From assembly GCA_964236735.1 (NCBI GenBank), contig CAXSFM010000026.1:1-49954 (forward strand): a stretch of 49,954 nt of DNA. The letters run 5' to 3'. A program made the translations under genes and the position numbers. The DNA comes from JAIVJG01 sp964236735 (GTDB lineage Bacteria; Acidobacteriota; Blastocatellia; Pyrinomonadales; Pyrinomonadaceae). Of this stretch, positions 32,357-40,793 are shown piece by piece; positions within the stretch are counted from its first letter, which is position 1, and the number at the start of each line of letters is the position of its first letter. The notes beneath the pieces are model-generated. The model saw nothing but the letters and a program-made list of their open reading frames with translations. It had not been told where the DNA came from and made no database searches.

Positions 32357-32384
32357 AAAAGGCAGAGTGTAAGCTCTGCCTTTT
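32357..32384 (+). terminator. Rho-independent terminator after tape measure
   Basis: AAAAGGCAGAG (32357-32367) pairs perfectly with CTCTGCCTTTT (32374-32384) around a 6-base loop. It ends the head/tail operon and separates it from the TIR cargo block. Confidence 0.88.
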
Positions 32385-32442
32385 CAATTTTGGATTGATA
32401 AGAAATAATATCAGCGAATCCGTAGCGATGAGACGAACGCTT

Positions 32443-32471
32443 TTGACCACACAGAGGATATTACGAATAAG
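32443..32471 (+). promoter_or_regulatory. Promoter of TIR cargo block
   Basis: -35 TTGACC (32443-32448), 17-bp spacer, -10 AATAAG (32466-32471), 57 bases before ATG 32529. It lies after the terminator, so the cargo block appears to be expressed independently. Confidence 0.5.
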
Positions 32472-32528
32472 CCGGTAGCGTAGAAAATAAGTAGCTAACC
32501 TCTCACTCTCTCACCGGAGCTAATTGCA

Positions 32529-33596
32529 ATGGCTAATCCTGAACATCTTGAGATTCTGAAACAAGGGGCGGAGGTGTGGAATGAGTGGAGAAGAGAAAAT
32601 TTTAGTATAAGACCCGGCCTCCACCATGCAGATCTCAACAGCGCAAACCTCAGCAATGCAAACCTCAGCAATGCAGACCTCAGCTATGTAAACCTCAGCA
32701 ATGCAACCCTCAACCATGCAAACCTCAACAATGCACGCCTCAACCATGCAAACCTCAACAATGCACGCCTCAACCATGCACGCCTCAGCAATGCAAACCT
32801 CCTCATTGCAAACCTCAACCATGCAGACCTCAGCAATGCAGACCTTTGCAATGCAAATTTCAGCGACGGATTCCTCTTCAGCGCAGATTTTCGCAACGCA
32901 AACCTTATTGGCACGGACTTTACTAATACTAAGTTAGGGCTTACTTCATTCACGGATACAGACCTCAGCCAAGCCAAAGGATTGGAAACGGTTTTACATC
33001 ATGCTCCTTCAACTATCGGCATTGACACGCTCTATAAATCAGCCGGGAAGATTCCTGAAAGCTTCCTACGTGGTTGCGGCGTGCCTGACGACTTCATCAC
33101 CTTTGTCCCGTCGCATTTTGGCATTCAGCAAGCTATTCAGTTCTACTCCTGCTTCATCAGCTACAGCACGAAAGATGAGGAATTTGCGAGGCGGCTTTAT
33201 TCACGGATGCGTGATGAGAATTTGCGCGTGTGGTTCGCACCCGAACATATAAAGGGCGGTCAAAAGATACATGAGCAAATAGAGCGTGCGATTCAATTGC
33301 ATGACAGATTATTGGTCGTCCTTTCGGAAGAAAGTATGCAAAGCGAATGGGTCATCACTGAAATTCAGAGGGCGCGAAAGACTGAGATTGCAGAGAACAG
33401 GCGCAAACTATTTCCGATTACCATTGTAGATTTCGACAAGGTTAAAGCTTGGAGATGCCCTGATGCCGATAGCGGTAAGGATTTGGCTAGAGAAGTGCGA
33501 GAGTATTACATCCCTGACTTTTCCGACTGGAAAGACCATGATGCTTTTTCAAAAGCATTTGATAGATTGCTTCGTGACTTGAAAGCTGAAAAATGA
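32529..33596 (+). CDS. Pentapeptide-repeat TIR-domain protein
   Basis: The 355-residue product has about 20 pentapeptide repeats at 34-135 (pattern NLSNA, NLNHA), which fold as a square beta helix. The C-terminal TIR domain (about 205-350) has SCFISYSTKDEEFARRL, the BB-loop region RVWFAPEHIKGG and LLVVLSEESMQSEWVITEIQRA, with E278 at the usual catalytic glutamate of NAD-cleaving bacterial TIRs. Phage-borne TIRs of this kind likely act in defence against competing phages, or as host-killing effectors. CCGGAGC precedes ATG 32529. Confidence 0.85.
   Translation: MANPEHLEILKQGAEVWNEWRRENFSIRPGLHHADLNSANLSNANLSNADLSYVNLSNATLNHANLNNARLNHANLNNARLNHARLSNANLLIANLNHADLSNADLCNANFSDGFLFSADFRNANLIGTDFTNTKLGLTSFTDTDLSQAKGLETVLHHAPSTIGIDTLYKSAGKIPESFLRGCGVPDDFITFVPSHFGIQQAIQFYSCFISYSTKDEEFARRLYSRMRDENLRVWFAPEHIKGGQKIHEQIERAIQLHDRLLVVLSEESMQSEWVITEIQRARKTEIAENRRKLFPITIVDFDKVKAWRCPDADSGKDLAREVREYYIPDFSDWKDHDAFSKAFDRLLRDLKAEK
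32637..32870 (+). repeat. 15-bp tandem repeats coding pentapeptides
   Basis: About 15 near-identical 15-bp units such as AACCTCAGCAATGCA and AACCTCAACCATGCA encode the pentapeptide repeats. The high identity at the DNA level suggests recent unit duplication and likely copy-number variation. Confidence 0.85.
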
Positions 33597-33644
33597 ACAG
33601 ACCGCCAAGCCTAAAGCTGAGATAAGTGAAAGGGGTAGTAAGAA

Positions 33645-34541
33645 ATGAGTGATGATAAAATAATCAAACCTTCCTGCGGAATAGTGATGCCAATTTCCGC
33701 ACTTGACGGATGCTCGGAAAATCACTGGTCAGATGTCCACGAAATATTGGTGGAGTCTATAGACAGCACTGGTTTTGAACCTAACCTTGTAAGCAACGCT
33801 GATGATGTTGGAATAATTCAGAAGAGAATCATTCAAAATCTCTATGACAACCCTATTGTTGTTTGCGATGTGAGTGGAAAGAATCCAAATGTTATGTTTG
33901 AACTTGGCATGAGATTGGCTTTTGATAGACCGGCGATTATTGTTAAAGATGATAAGACGAGTTACACCTTTGACACCTCTCCTATTGAACATCTTGAATA
34001 TCCGCGCGATCTCCGCTTTAGTAAGATAGTGGAGTTTAAAGACAAGTTAGCCGACAAAATTAAGAAAACGCATGATAAGGCGACCACTGACCCTAATTAC
34101 ACAACTTTCCTAAAACATTTCGGTGAGTTCAAAGTAGCGAAAATTGAGAAGAAAGAGGTTTCAGGTCAGGAATTCATTCTTGAGGAGTTAAGGAATTTGC
34201 GGCTGGCAATTAACCGATTAGACCGGAAAGATAGTCTGAGAGGGAAACCTGTACCAATGGTTTATAGTGAAAGAGTTTTAGATATTTGCTTAGAGGATAT
34301 GTCTGATTCTGAAATTGACAGTTTGGCACATAGGCTTATGGGCATGAAGGGTGTTATTGAAGCTAGAATAGTTGATTCTAAAAGTCATAAACACTTTCTA
34401 ATCAGTATGTATAAGCAGGATGCAGAGCAGATAAAAAGAACAATTATAGAGCGGATTCCTGAGTTAGAATCAAGAGCCAGTTTCGATACCCCATACGCAC
34501 ATAACCTAATGAGTGAGGTTAGAAAAGTCGAGAATGACTAA
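33645..34541 (+). CDS. Second NDT/TIR-like putative effector
   Basis: A 298-residue protein with VVCDVSGKNPNVMFELGMRLA (72-92, E86), the same NPNV-EL motif as the product of 5797-6654. The N-terminus GIVMPISALDGCSENHW and the basic KDKLADKIKK region complete a domain of about 135 residues. The C-terminal half (about 215-290) is unlike the first copy. It starts 48 bp after the TIR gene on the same strand and is clearly AT-rich against the backbone, a sign of recent acquisition. Confidence 0.72.
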   Translation: MSDDKIIKPSCGIVMPISALDGCSENHWSDVHEILVESIDSTGFEPNLVSNADDVGIIQKRIIQNLYDNPIVVCDVSGKNPNVMFELGMRLAFDRPAIIVKDDKTSYTFDTSPIEHLEYPRDLRFSKIVEFKDKLADKIKKTHDKATTDPNYTTFLKHFGEFKVAKIEKKEVSGQEFILEELRNLRLAINRLDRKDSLRGKPVPMVYSERVLDICLEDMSDSEIDSLAHRLMGMKGVIEARIVDSKSHKHFLISMYKQDAEQIKRTIIERIPELESRASFDTPYAHNLMSEVRKVEND

Positions 34542-34580
34542 ACACATATTCTGAATCTTATCGTCGGAAGGAAAACAGCA

Positions 34581-34850
34581 ATGACATCGGAAGAGATGGA
34601 GCGCGCCATCGAATTTCTACTCAAGAGCCAAGCGACCTTTGAGGCCCGATTAGAAGAGACGAACAAACAAATAGCGCAGACAAATCATATCGTCCTCCTA
34701 CTGGCTGAAACCCAGAATGAGTTCACAGAGGCCGTGTCGCGGTTTATGGAGACGCAGAACCGCATCAACGCCAGAACGGATGAGCGCGTGAACGTGTTGG
34801 TTTCGACGGTGGAGCGTCTTATCAGTGAAGGGCGCAATGGGAAGCCATGA
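34581..34850 (+). CDS. Coiled-coil protein (SEEMERAIEFL family)
   Basis: The 89-residue product begins MTSEEMERAIEFLLKSQATFEARLEETNKQ and is a continuous coiled coil. I recognise it as a small family common in soil bacteria, including Acidobacteriota; its role is unknown. AAGGAAAA lies before ATG 34581. It closes the cargo block just before a terminator. Confidence 0.75.
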   Translation: MTSEEMERAIEFLLKSQATFEARLEETNKQIAQTNHIVLLLAETQNEFTEAVSRFMETQNRINARTDERVNVLVSTVERLISEGRNGKP

Positions 34851-34873
34851 AGACAGCCCCGACTTATGACGCG

Positions 34874-34908
34874 AAGGGCGCTGCTATCGCGGCGCCCTTT
34901 TTCTTTTG
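34874..34908 (+). terminator. Rho-independent terminator of cargo block
   Basis: AAGGGCGC (34874-34881), a 10-base loop and GCGCCCTT (34892-34899), followed by TTCTTTT. The hairpin also lies inside the 3' end of the converging minus-strand gene, whose basic tail KRKRAPR is encoded by the T-run. Confidence 0.88.
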
Positions 34909-35288
34909 TCCCTCTGGTCAAGATCGAAGCTGGTAGCTATCTGAAATTCGCCGTGTACGACTACATCTCCACGAACAATACACACCCAAGTAAAATGCCC
35001 CGTGCTGTTTTGGGATGAATGACTCCTCGACAAATTAAAATCATCAGGGAACGTAACATAGCCCCACTCATCGCCATGCACAGAAATTGATTTACTGAAT
35101 TTCTGTCTAGAAGGTGCAGTAACTATAAACGTCGCCTCATAATTCCTGAGTGCTGAGTATTTATCTCGCACTCCTAATACTACAGAGGCGCTTTCAGAGA
35201 TTTGCCAAACGGGTTTATCTTGTGCCCGCGCTATTAATGGCAACACACAAAGGAAAAGAAACAGGAAAAGTATAGGTTTTCTCTTCAT
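34884..35288 (-). CDS. Exported hypothetical protein (moron)
   Basis: From ATG 35288 the product is 134 residues with a signal peptide (KRKPILFLFLFLCVLPLIARAQ) and a beta-rich secreted domain (EATFIVTAPSRQKF, WGYVTFPDDFNL, GHFTWVCIVRGDVVVHG). It faces the tail genes on the opposite strand, as lysogenic-conversion genes usually do. Its last codons run through the plus-strand terminator. No family is recognised. Confidence 0.7.
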   Translation of the reverse strand: MKRKPILFLFLFLCVLPLIARAQDKPVWQISESASVVLGVRDKYSALRNYEATFIVTAPSRQKFSKSISVHGDEWGYVTFPDDFNLSRSHSSQNSTGHFTWVCIVRGDVVVHGEFQIATSFDLDQRDKRKRAPR

Positions 35289-35328
35289 AATCCTACCTTC
35301 TATCACACCTCTCGCCCGCGCGTCACGA

Positions 35329-35374
35329 CTCGGACACCCTCTTCGGAAAATAAAAATCCAGCGTCATTTATAAA
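35329..35374 (+). promoter_or_regulatory. Late promoter element, copy 4
   Basis: A diverged copy of the 26-base block (CTCGGACACCCTCTTCGGAA...ATAAAA) with TATAAA at the same 40-base offset. It drives the tail-tip operon beginning at 35432. Confidence 0.78.
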
Positions 35375-35431
35375 TTCTGATAAGCCTTGCTGTTTTCAAG
35401 GCAATTTTATTCGTAGGGCTGTTCTCGTTAT

Positions 35432-36175
35432 ATGGCCGTCACTTATCTTTTCGATGAAGTCTTGCTTGATCCGACGCTCTTCTCTCGCGCGGCGGGCGAC
35501 TCTCCGCTCTCGGGCTGGCCTGAGTACATGAATACGTTCGTCGAGAATCCGCGCACAGGGGCGCGCAAGACGAACGTCAATCGCGCCGTCCCGCTCTGGA
35601 AGCTGACGGTGGATTTAGTGCTCGTCGTCGCCTCGAAGCTGCCCTACTTCCTCAACTTCTGGTGCGGCGGCGCGGGCTCGGCCTACGGCTTTCGCTGCCG
35701 TGTGCCGTGGGACTACGTCGCGTCGCTTGAAGCCTTCGCCGTCGGCAACGGCTCGACGAGAAATTTTCAACTCTACACCACGCGCGCGCGCACCGGCGTC
35801 TCCGGGCACTCGATGGTGCGCCCGATCATCAAGCCAGTTGTGCAGCTCGCGAAAGAGAAAAACTCATATCAACTCTATGAAGCGGATGGCGCGACCCCGC
35901 GCGTGCCGGCGCGTCTCTTCAAGATTTATTTCGGTGTCACAGAACAAACAACGGGCTGGACGGTGGACTGCAAAACCGGAGTCGTGACATTCACGACCGC
36001 GCCGACGGCAGGCACGGTCATCAGTTGGTCTGGCGAGTTCGACATCGCCGCCTCGTTCGACGGCAACGCTATCAATCATCGCAACGACTCGGATACGGTC
36101 AGCCGCGGCTCAAGCGTCCGCATCCGCGAGATGCCGCCCTGGGAGATCGGCATCACTCCGCTCATCAATCCATGA
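35432..36175 (+). CDS. Distal tail protein, DUF2460
   Basis: A 247-residue protein with the DUF2460 pattern: YFLNFWCGGAGSAYGFRCRVPWDY in the middle and YQLYEADGATPRVPARLFKIYFG followed by TGWTVDCKTGVVTFTTAPTAG. DUF2460, DUF2163 and NlpC/P60 proteins form the tail tip of gene-transfer agents and many siphoviruses. Its stop overlaps the next ATG (ATGA). Confidence 0.9.
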   Translation: MAVTYLFDEVLLDPTLFSRAAGDSPLSGWPEYMNTFVENPRTGARKTNVNRAVPLWKLTVDLVLVVASKLPYFLNFWCGGAGSAYGFRCRVPWDYVASLEAFAVGNGSTRNFQLYTTRARTGVSGHSMVRPIIKPVVQLAKEKNSYQLYEADGATPRVPARLFKIYFGVTEQTTGWTVDCKTGVVTFTTAPTAGTVISWSGEFDIAASFDGNAINHRNDSDTVSRGSSVRIREMPPWEIGITPLINP

Positions 36176-37017
36176 CGACAGTTGCTCAGAAAGAAGCTCT
36201 CGCGGCGAACGTCACTTACTGTTGCCAGATCTGGAAGATCACGGCGAAGGACGGCGCGACGCTTGCCTATGCCTCGTGTGACTGTCCCGTCACCATCGGC
36301 GGGACTACCTATCAGCCGTTCAGCCCCGCAGACCCGGCGCGCGTCGCCGCCAAGACCGGCTTAAAGCCTGATTCAAGCGAGATCCTCAGCGTCTTCGACG
36401 ATGTCATCACCGAAGCCGACGTGCGCGGCGGTCGCTGGACGGGCGCGCGCATCTACTCCGCTTTCGTCGTCAATTACAGGGATGTGACGCTCGGAGTCGT
36501 CGGCGAGCATAACGGCTTCGCGGGGAAAGTTCGCCCGCGCGGCGCCGTGCAATTCACGATGGAGTTTCTGTCACTCTCGCAGGCTCTCGCGCAGATGATC
36601 GGCGATGAGACCTCGCCGATTGATCGAAACCGCAAACCGGACGATCTGGGCATCAGTATGGCGGCCTTCACGTTCGCCGCGACGGTCACAGCCGTCACCT
36701 CCACCGACCGGCGCACCTTCACCGTCAATCTCAGCCCGGCGAAAGCTGACAATTATTTTCAGTACGGGCGCGCGGAGTGGGCGACAGGAGCCAACGCCGG
36801 TTTGAAGATGGAAGTGAAATCGAACACAGGGAATGTGATGACGCTGACGCTCAATATGCGCTCGGCGATTGCGGTCGGAGACACCTTGAGCTTAATCGCC
36901 GGCTACGACTCGACGCGCGAGCAGGCCAGAGACAAATTCGGCTCGACGGCGATAGAAAATTTTCAAGGCGAGCCGGACTTGCCGGGACTGAAGACGGCGC
37001 TCACTTACCCCGAGTGA
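36172..37017 (+). CDS. Tail tip protein, DUF2163
   Basis: The 281-residue product from ATG 36172 has CCQIWKITAKDG, YQPFSPADPARVAAKTGLKPDSSE and TMEFLSLSQALAQMIGDE, the DUF2163 signature. It acts in the distal tail hub next to DUF2460. Tight coupling to neighbours supports one tip operon. Confidence 0.9.
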   Translation: MTTVAQKEALAANVTYCCQIWKITAKDGATLAYASCDCPVTIGGTTYQPFSPADPARVAAKTGLKPDSSEILSVFDDVITEADVRGGRWTGARIYSAFVVNYRDVTLGVVGEHNGFAGKVRPRGAVQFTMEFLSLSQALAQMIGDETSPIDRNRKPDDLGISMAAFTFAATVTAVTSTDRRTFTVNLSPAKADNYFQYGRAEWATGANAGLKMEVKSNTGNVMTLTLNMRSAIAVGDTLSLIAGYDSTREQARDKFGSTAIENFQGEPDLPGLKTALTYPE

Positions 37018-37037
37018 GCAGAAGGAACGAGACGGAG

Positions 37038-37478
37038 ATGAGCAGCATCAGCGAGCAGATCGTCAAAGTCGCCGAAGGCTATATCGGCACGCCGTTCCAG
37101 CACCAGCAGGCGCAGCGGGGCATCGGCATCGACTGTGTGAACTTTATCGGCAACGTCGCGACGGAGACGGGAGCGATTGCTGATGCCAACTTTGACAATG
37201 ATTACCGGAGGCGCGCTGATGGCAGCGTGATGCTCCGCCTGCTCGAAAAGTACATGGACTATGTGCCCCTCCGGGCTGATGTGGCCGTCGCGGATGTCGT
37301 CGCTTTTCACGATGGAAAATTCTTAGATGAACCGCGGCACCTTGCCTTCATCGTGGGGGTCACAGGGGCGCGGACATATATCTGCCATGCCAGCGAGCGC
37401 GGCGTGGTGCGACATCGCATGGATGAGAGCTGGTGGCGGAAAGTGCATTCGATCTGGCGCATCAGGAATATCAGTTGA
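37038..37478 (+). CDS. NlpC/P60 tail-tip peptidase
   Basis: A 146-residue protein, with C33 (GIGIDCVNFIG) and H101 (RHLAFIVG) as the catalytic dyad of NlpC/P60 hydrolases. In tail tips it cuts peptidoglycan cross-bridges during DNA entry. AAGGA lies about 15 bases before ATG 37038. A second ORF start at 36777 is only an upstream frame extension. Confidence 0.88.
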   Translation: MSSISEQIVKVAEGYIGTPFQHQQAQRGIGIDCVNFIGNVATETGAIADANFDNDYRRRADGSVMLRLLEKYMDYVPLRADVAVADVVAFHDGKFLDEPRHLAFIVGVTGARTYICHASERGVVRHRMDESWWRKVHSIWRIRNIS

Positions 37479-37482
37479 AATT

Positions 37483-40400
37483 ATGCTCGAAGAGGCGAGA
37501 GAACAGTTAGGCGAATTGTGGGATGAGGCCGAGCGGAAGCGGCAGGAATTGCTGCGCGCCATCCGCGAGGGAGAGGTGCGCGATCCCGTCTCCGGCTCTA
37601 TTTTCACCATCGCCGCGCTCAAAGCCATTCTCATCACGACGGCCATCTCAGCCGCGGCCTCTATCGGCACCGGGCTGCTGATGCAGGCGCTCACGCCGCG
37701 ACAGAAATCCACGACCGGCCAGTTGCAGGGCACGCTGCAAGTGCCGCAGTCAGATCAGGGTCTCTTCATCAGCGAGGGTTACGGCGGCGACCCGGCGTCG
37801 AATTCCGCCGCGTGGCAAGCCTTGCACGCTTACGCCGCGGGCGCGCGCGTCATTCCCACCACGAGCAACGGCTATTATTACAAAGTGAGCATCGCCGGCA
37901 TCACGGGCGCCACGGAACCCGCATGGCCGACGACGAAGAATGCGACGGTCTCAAACGGCGCAGCAACTTTTAGGTGCGCGGGACGCACCGGCGGCGGCTT
38001 CAAGCTCGGGATGTTGATCGTCTGGACGGGCGGCATCGTCAAGCACACGCATACCACGCGCGGCGGGGGAGGCGGCGGCAAGGGGCCGAAGGCTCCGGAG
38101 ACGACGACGATTGATTATTCGGTCTCGATGGCGATCATGCCGGGACGCGGCCCGCTCGCCATCAAACAGATCACAGCGAACACTGATGTCATCTATCAGG
38201 ATGTCGTGCCGGGTGCGACCGGCGTCTATGATCCCGTGGTGCCGCCTGATACTGACTACCCGGAGAACACCCCGCCGTCGCCGCTCGTCCCCTACACGCG
38301 CCCCACGGCGCGCTACAGCGGCTCTCTGCTGACAGACGGCACGGGAACGCAGACGGGGACGATCTTGAGCGGCAATCAGGCCGGCATCGCCATCTATCCA
38401 GGCAACACGACGCAGTTGCCCGACCCGACGATGGAAGCTGATGTTGATGCGCGCTATGGCGCTGGCTCCACGCCCGCTTTCATCAAGCGCTGTCTCGTCG
38501 TCCTCAAAGATTTTTACCTGACTCGTTTCGGCGGCGGCTTTCCCCTCATTAATTTCATCGCGGAGCATCTCACGCTCTTTACCTTCCAGGACATCGCGGC
38601 GCATTTCTGTTCGCGGACAGGCGTGCTGACCTCGTCCGATTACGATTTCAGCGGCCTCTCTGATGTGGACGTGCGTGGGTTCGTCATCGGGCAGAGATAT
38701 GAGCCGGCCTCTGTGATGGAAGAACTGGCGAGAATCTACAACGCCTATTTTTTCGAGTCTGACAAAATCTACGGTCGCGTGCGCGGCTCCGTCGCGAAGG
38801 TGGCCACCATCACCGTCGATCAACTCGGATGGGTCGCCGGCGAGGCGGGCAACGCGACCGCTCCGCTACAAATCTTCGACTCGACGTTTCCGACGGAGAC
38901 TGATGTGCCGCGCCGGGTGGATTTTAAGTTCATTGATCCTGACAAGAACTTCGAGCAAAACACGCAAGGGGACTCGCGCCAGGTCACGACATCAGAGCGC
39001 GTCGAGCCGATCATGGCCGCCGTCACTCTCTATGCCGACGAGGCGCGGGAGGTCAGCCAGCGCGAGCTGTACCGCGAGCAAGTGGAGTCGGAGCCGGACA
39101 CGTTTCAACTCGACTGGACGTATCTCTGGGTGCAACCGGGCGATTCCGTCGAGGTTGACCGCGACGGCTTCGCGCACCAGGTGTTCATCACCTCGATCAA
39201 GCCTGACATCGGCGTCATCGAAGTGGCCGGAGTCGCCGAGGACAGCGCGCTCTACACGCAGCCCGTCTCGACATCAGGCGGAGCGGGATCAATCGCGCCT
39301 CCCGTGCCGATCCCCGGCATGACGCTCGTCGGCTTCTATGACGGGCCGCTTTTGCGCGACGAGGAGAACACGAACAATAACGGTGCCGGCGTGTATGCGT
39401 GGGCGGTCAAGCGAAACGGCGACGGCATCTACAACGGCTCCGCGCTCTTCGTGGATCGGGGTCTGGATGATGAGTTGATCGCGCAGTTCGACACGGAGGC
39501 CACATTCGGCGTCACCGCCTCCGTGCTGACGGCGACGACGAGCGTCATTGATTTTGTCGCGGATACGGTCACGGTGGATTTACATAACCTGTCGCAGACC
39601 TTACAAAGCTCGACGCTGGCAGACCTCGTCGCGGGCGATAACGCCTGCATCATCGGCAATGAGGTGTGTCAGATACTCTCTGCATCGCGGGAGCCTGATA
39701 CAGCGACTTACCCGAACAGGTGGTATCTGACGATTGGGCTGCGCGCCAGACGCGGGACGGACTTCGCGGTTGACACGCACGCGAGCGGCGAGCGTTTCGT
39801 GCTCATCAACGACGCGATATTGTTTATCCCGCTGAACGTCAACGAGTTGAATGTGCAGCGCAGCTACCGGATGGTGACGGCAGGGCAGAGTCTCGATGAT
39901 GCCGCCAACATCCTGTTCACCTGGACGGGCGGAAGCATCAAACCGCTCGCGCCCTTGAACGTCACGCGCCGCGACGATGCCTCGTTCAATTCATTGATCG
40001 AGTGGCAGCCGCGCCTCCGCCTCGGGCATGGCCTGCACGGCGGTCTGTCGGGCTTCGAGGTCGGCTTGCGTGAGATCTACGACGTGGAGATTTACTCCGA
40101 CTCGACGCGCGCGACCGTCAAGCACTACATCAGGGTCGAAGATGATCTTTCCGAGGCGGTGCGTGTGACGGACGCTTCAGATATTGACTCCGGTGGACTG
40201 GCGACAAATTCAAGAGCCATCTCCGTGCAGCGCATGGACGCCGAAGCGTCAACAATCTCAGTCCGGCTGGCTGATGTACAGACGGCCACGCCGAGCGTTG
40301 GCCTCGTTGATTTCAACGGCTCCGGTTACGTCCAGCAGGACGACGGCTCGCGGCCTTTCTCCTCTAATTTGCTGTTCACCTGCGGCGTTGATACGACGGG

Positions 40401-40788
40401 ACTTTACGTGCTCAAGCCCGGCGGCGGCACGTATTACGCGCAAGGGCTTGCTTATGCTGACGACACGGCGGACGTGGTCATCGAGATCGCGCACGGCGCG
40501 GTGCGCTTCTATCTGAACCCCTACACCGGGAGCAGCGAATTGCTCTTCACGTTGCCCTTCACAGACTTGTCAGTTCGAGATTTGCGCGCTTATTTCTACG
40601 ATGCCCTGAACGCGGGTGCGCGCGTTACAAACCGCGTGATGACGAACCCGCAGCGGCACTTGCTCTACAAAGCCGCAGATCAGGTATCGGAGTTTGGAGC
40701 AACGCAGGCGACGGAGTACGTCAACATCTACCGCGTTGACGCGCGCGTCGGTCGCGGCTATCCGGCGAAGGCCACACTCGTGAGGTAA
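37483..40788 (+). CDS. Tail tip attachment protein (J-like, host specificity)
   Basis: A 1101-residue protein from ATG 37483. An N-terminal charged helix and hydrophobic stretch (AALKAILITTAISAAASIG) precede a large tail-hub region with RYEPASVMEELARIYNAYFFES and QRELYREQVESEPDTFQLDWTYLWVQPGD, known from the tip proteins of gene-transfer-agent and lambda-J type. The C-terminal 300 residues are beta-rich and variable, probably receptor binding. It completes the tip after NlpC/P60. Confidence 0.88.
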   Translation: MLEEAREQLGELWDEAERKRQELLRAIREGEVRDPVSGSIFTIAALKAILITTAISAAASIGTGLLMQALTPRQKSTTGQLQGTLQVPQSDQGLFISEGYGGDPASNSAAWQALHAYAAGARVIPTTSNGYYYKVSIAGITGATEPAWPTTKNATVSNGAATFRCAGRTGGGFKLGMLIVWTGGIVKHTHTTRGGGGGGKGPKAPETTTIDYSVSMAIMPGRGPLAIKQITANTDVIYQDVVPGATGVYDPVVPPDTDYPENTPPSPLVPYTRPTARYSGSLLTDGTGTQTGTILSGNQAGIAIYPGNTTQLPDPTMEADVDARYGAGSTPAFIKRCLVVLKDFYLTRFGGGFPLINFIAEHLTLFTFQDIAAHFCSRTGVLTSSDYDFSGLSDVDVRGFVIGQRYEPASVMEELARIYNAYFFESDKIYGRVRGSVAKVATITVDQLGWVAGEAGNATAPLQIFDSTFPTETDVPRRVDFKFIDPDKNFEQNTQGDSRQVTTSERVEPIMAAVTLYADEAREVSQRELYREQVESEPDTFQLDWTYLWVQPGDSVEVDRDGFAHQVFITSIKPDIGVIEVAGVAEDSALYTQPVSTSGGAGSIAPPVPIPGMTLVGFYDGPLLRDEENTNNNGAGVYAWAVKRNGDGIYNGSALFVDRGLDDELIAQFDTEATFGVTASVLTATTSVIDFVADTVTVDLHNLSQTLQSSTLADLVAGDNACIIGNEVCQILSASREPDTATYPNRWYLTIGLRARRGTDFAVDTHASGERFVLINDAILFIPLNVNELNVQRSYRMVTAGQSLDDAANILFTWTGGSIKPLAPLNVTRRDDASFNSLIEWQPRLRLGHGLHGGLSGFEVGLREIYDVEIYSDSTRATVKHYIRVEDDLSEAVRVTDASDIDSGGLATNSRAISVQRMDAEASTISVRLADVQTATPSVGLVDFNGSGYVQQDDGSRPFSSNLLFTCGVDTTGLYVLKPGGGTYYAQGLAYADDTADVVIEIAHGAVRFYLNPYTGSSELLFTLPFTDLSVRDLRAYFYDALNAGARVTNRVMTNPQRHLLYKAADQVSEFGATQATEYVNIYRVDARVGRGYPAKATLVR

Positions 40789-40793
40789 GAATC

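Noticed and set aside
32637..32870. Repeat array that could look like CRISPR
   Set aside because: Units are 15 bp, contiguous, in frame and encode pentapeptide repeats; there are no unique spacers.
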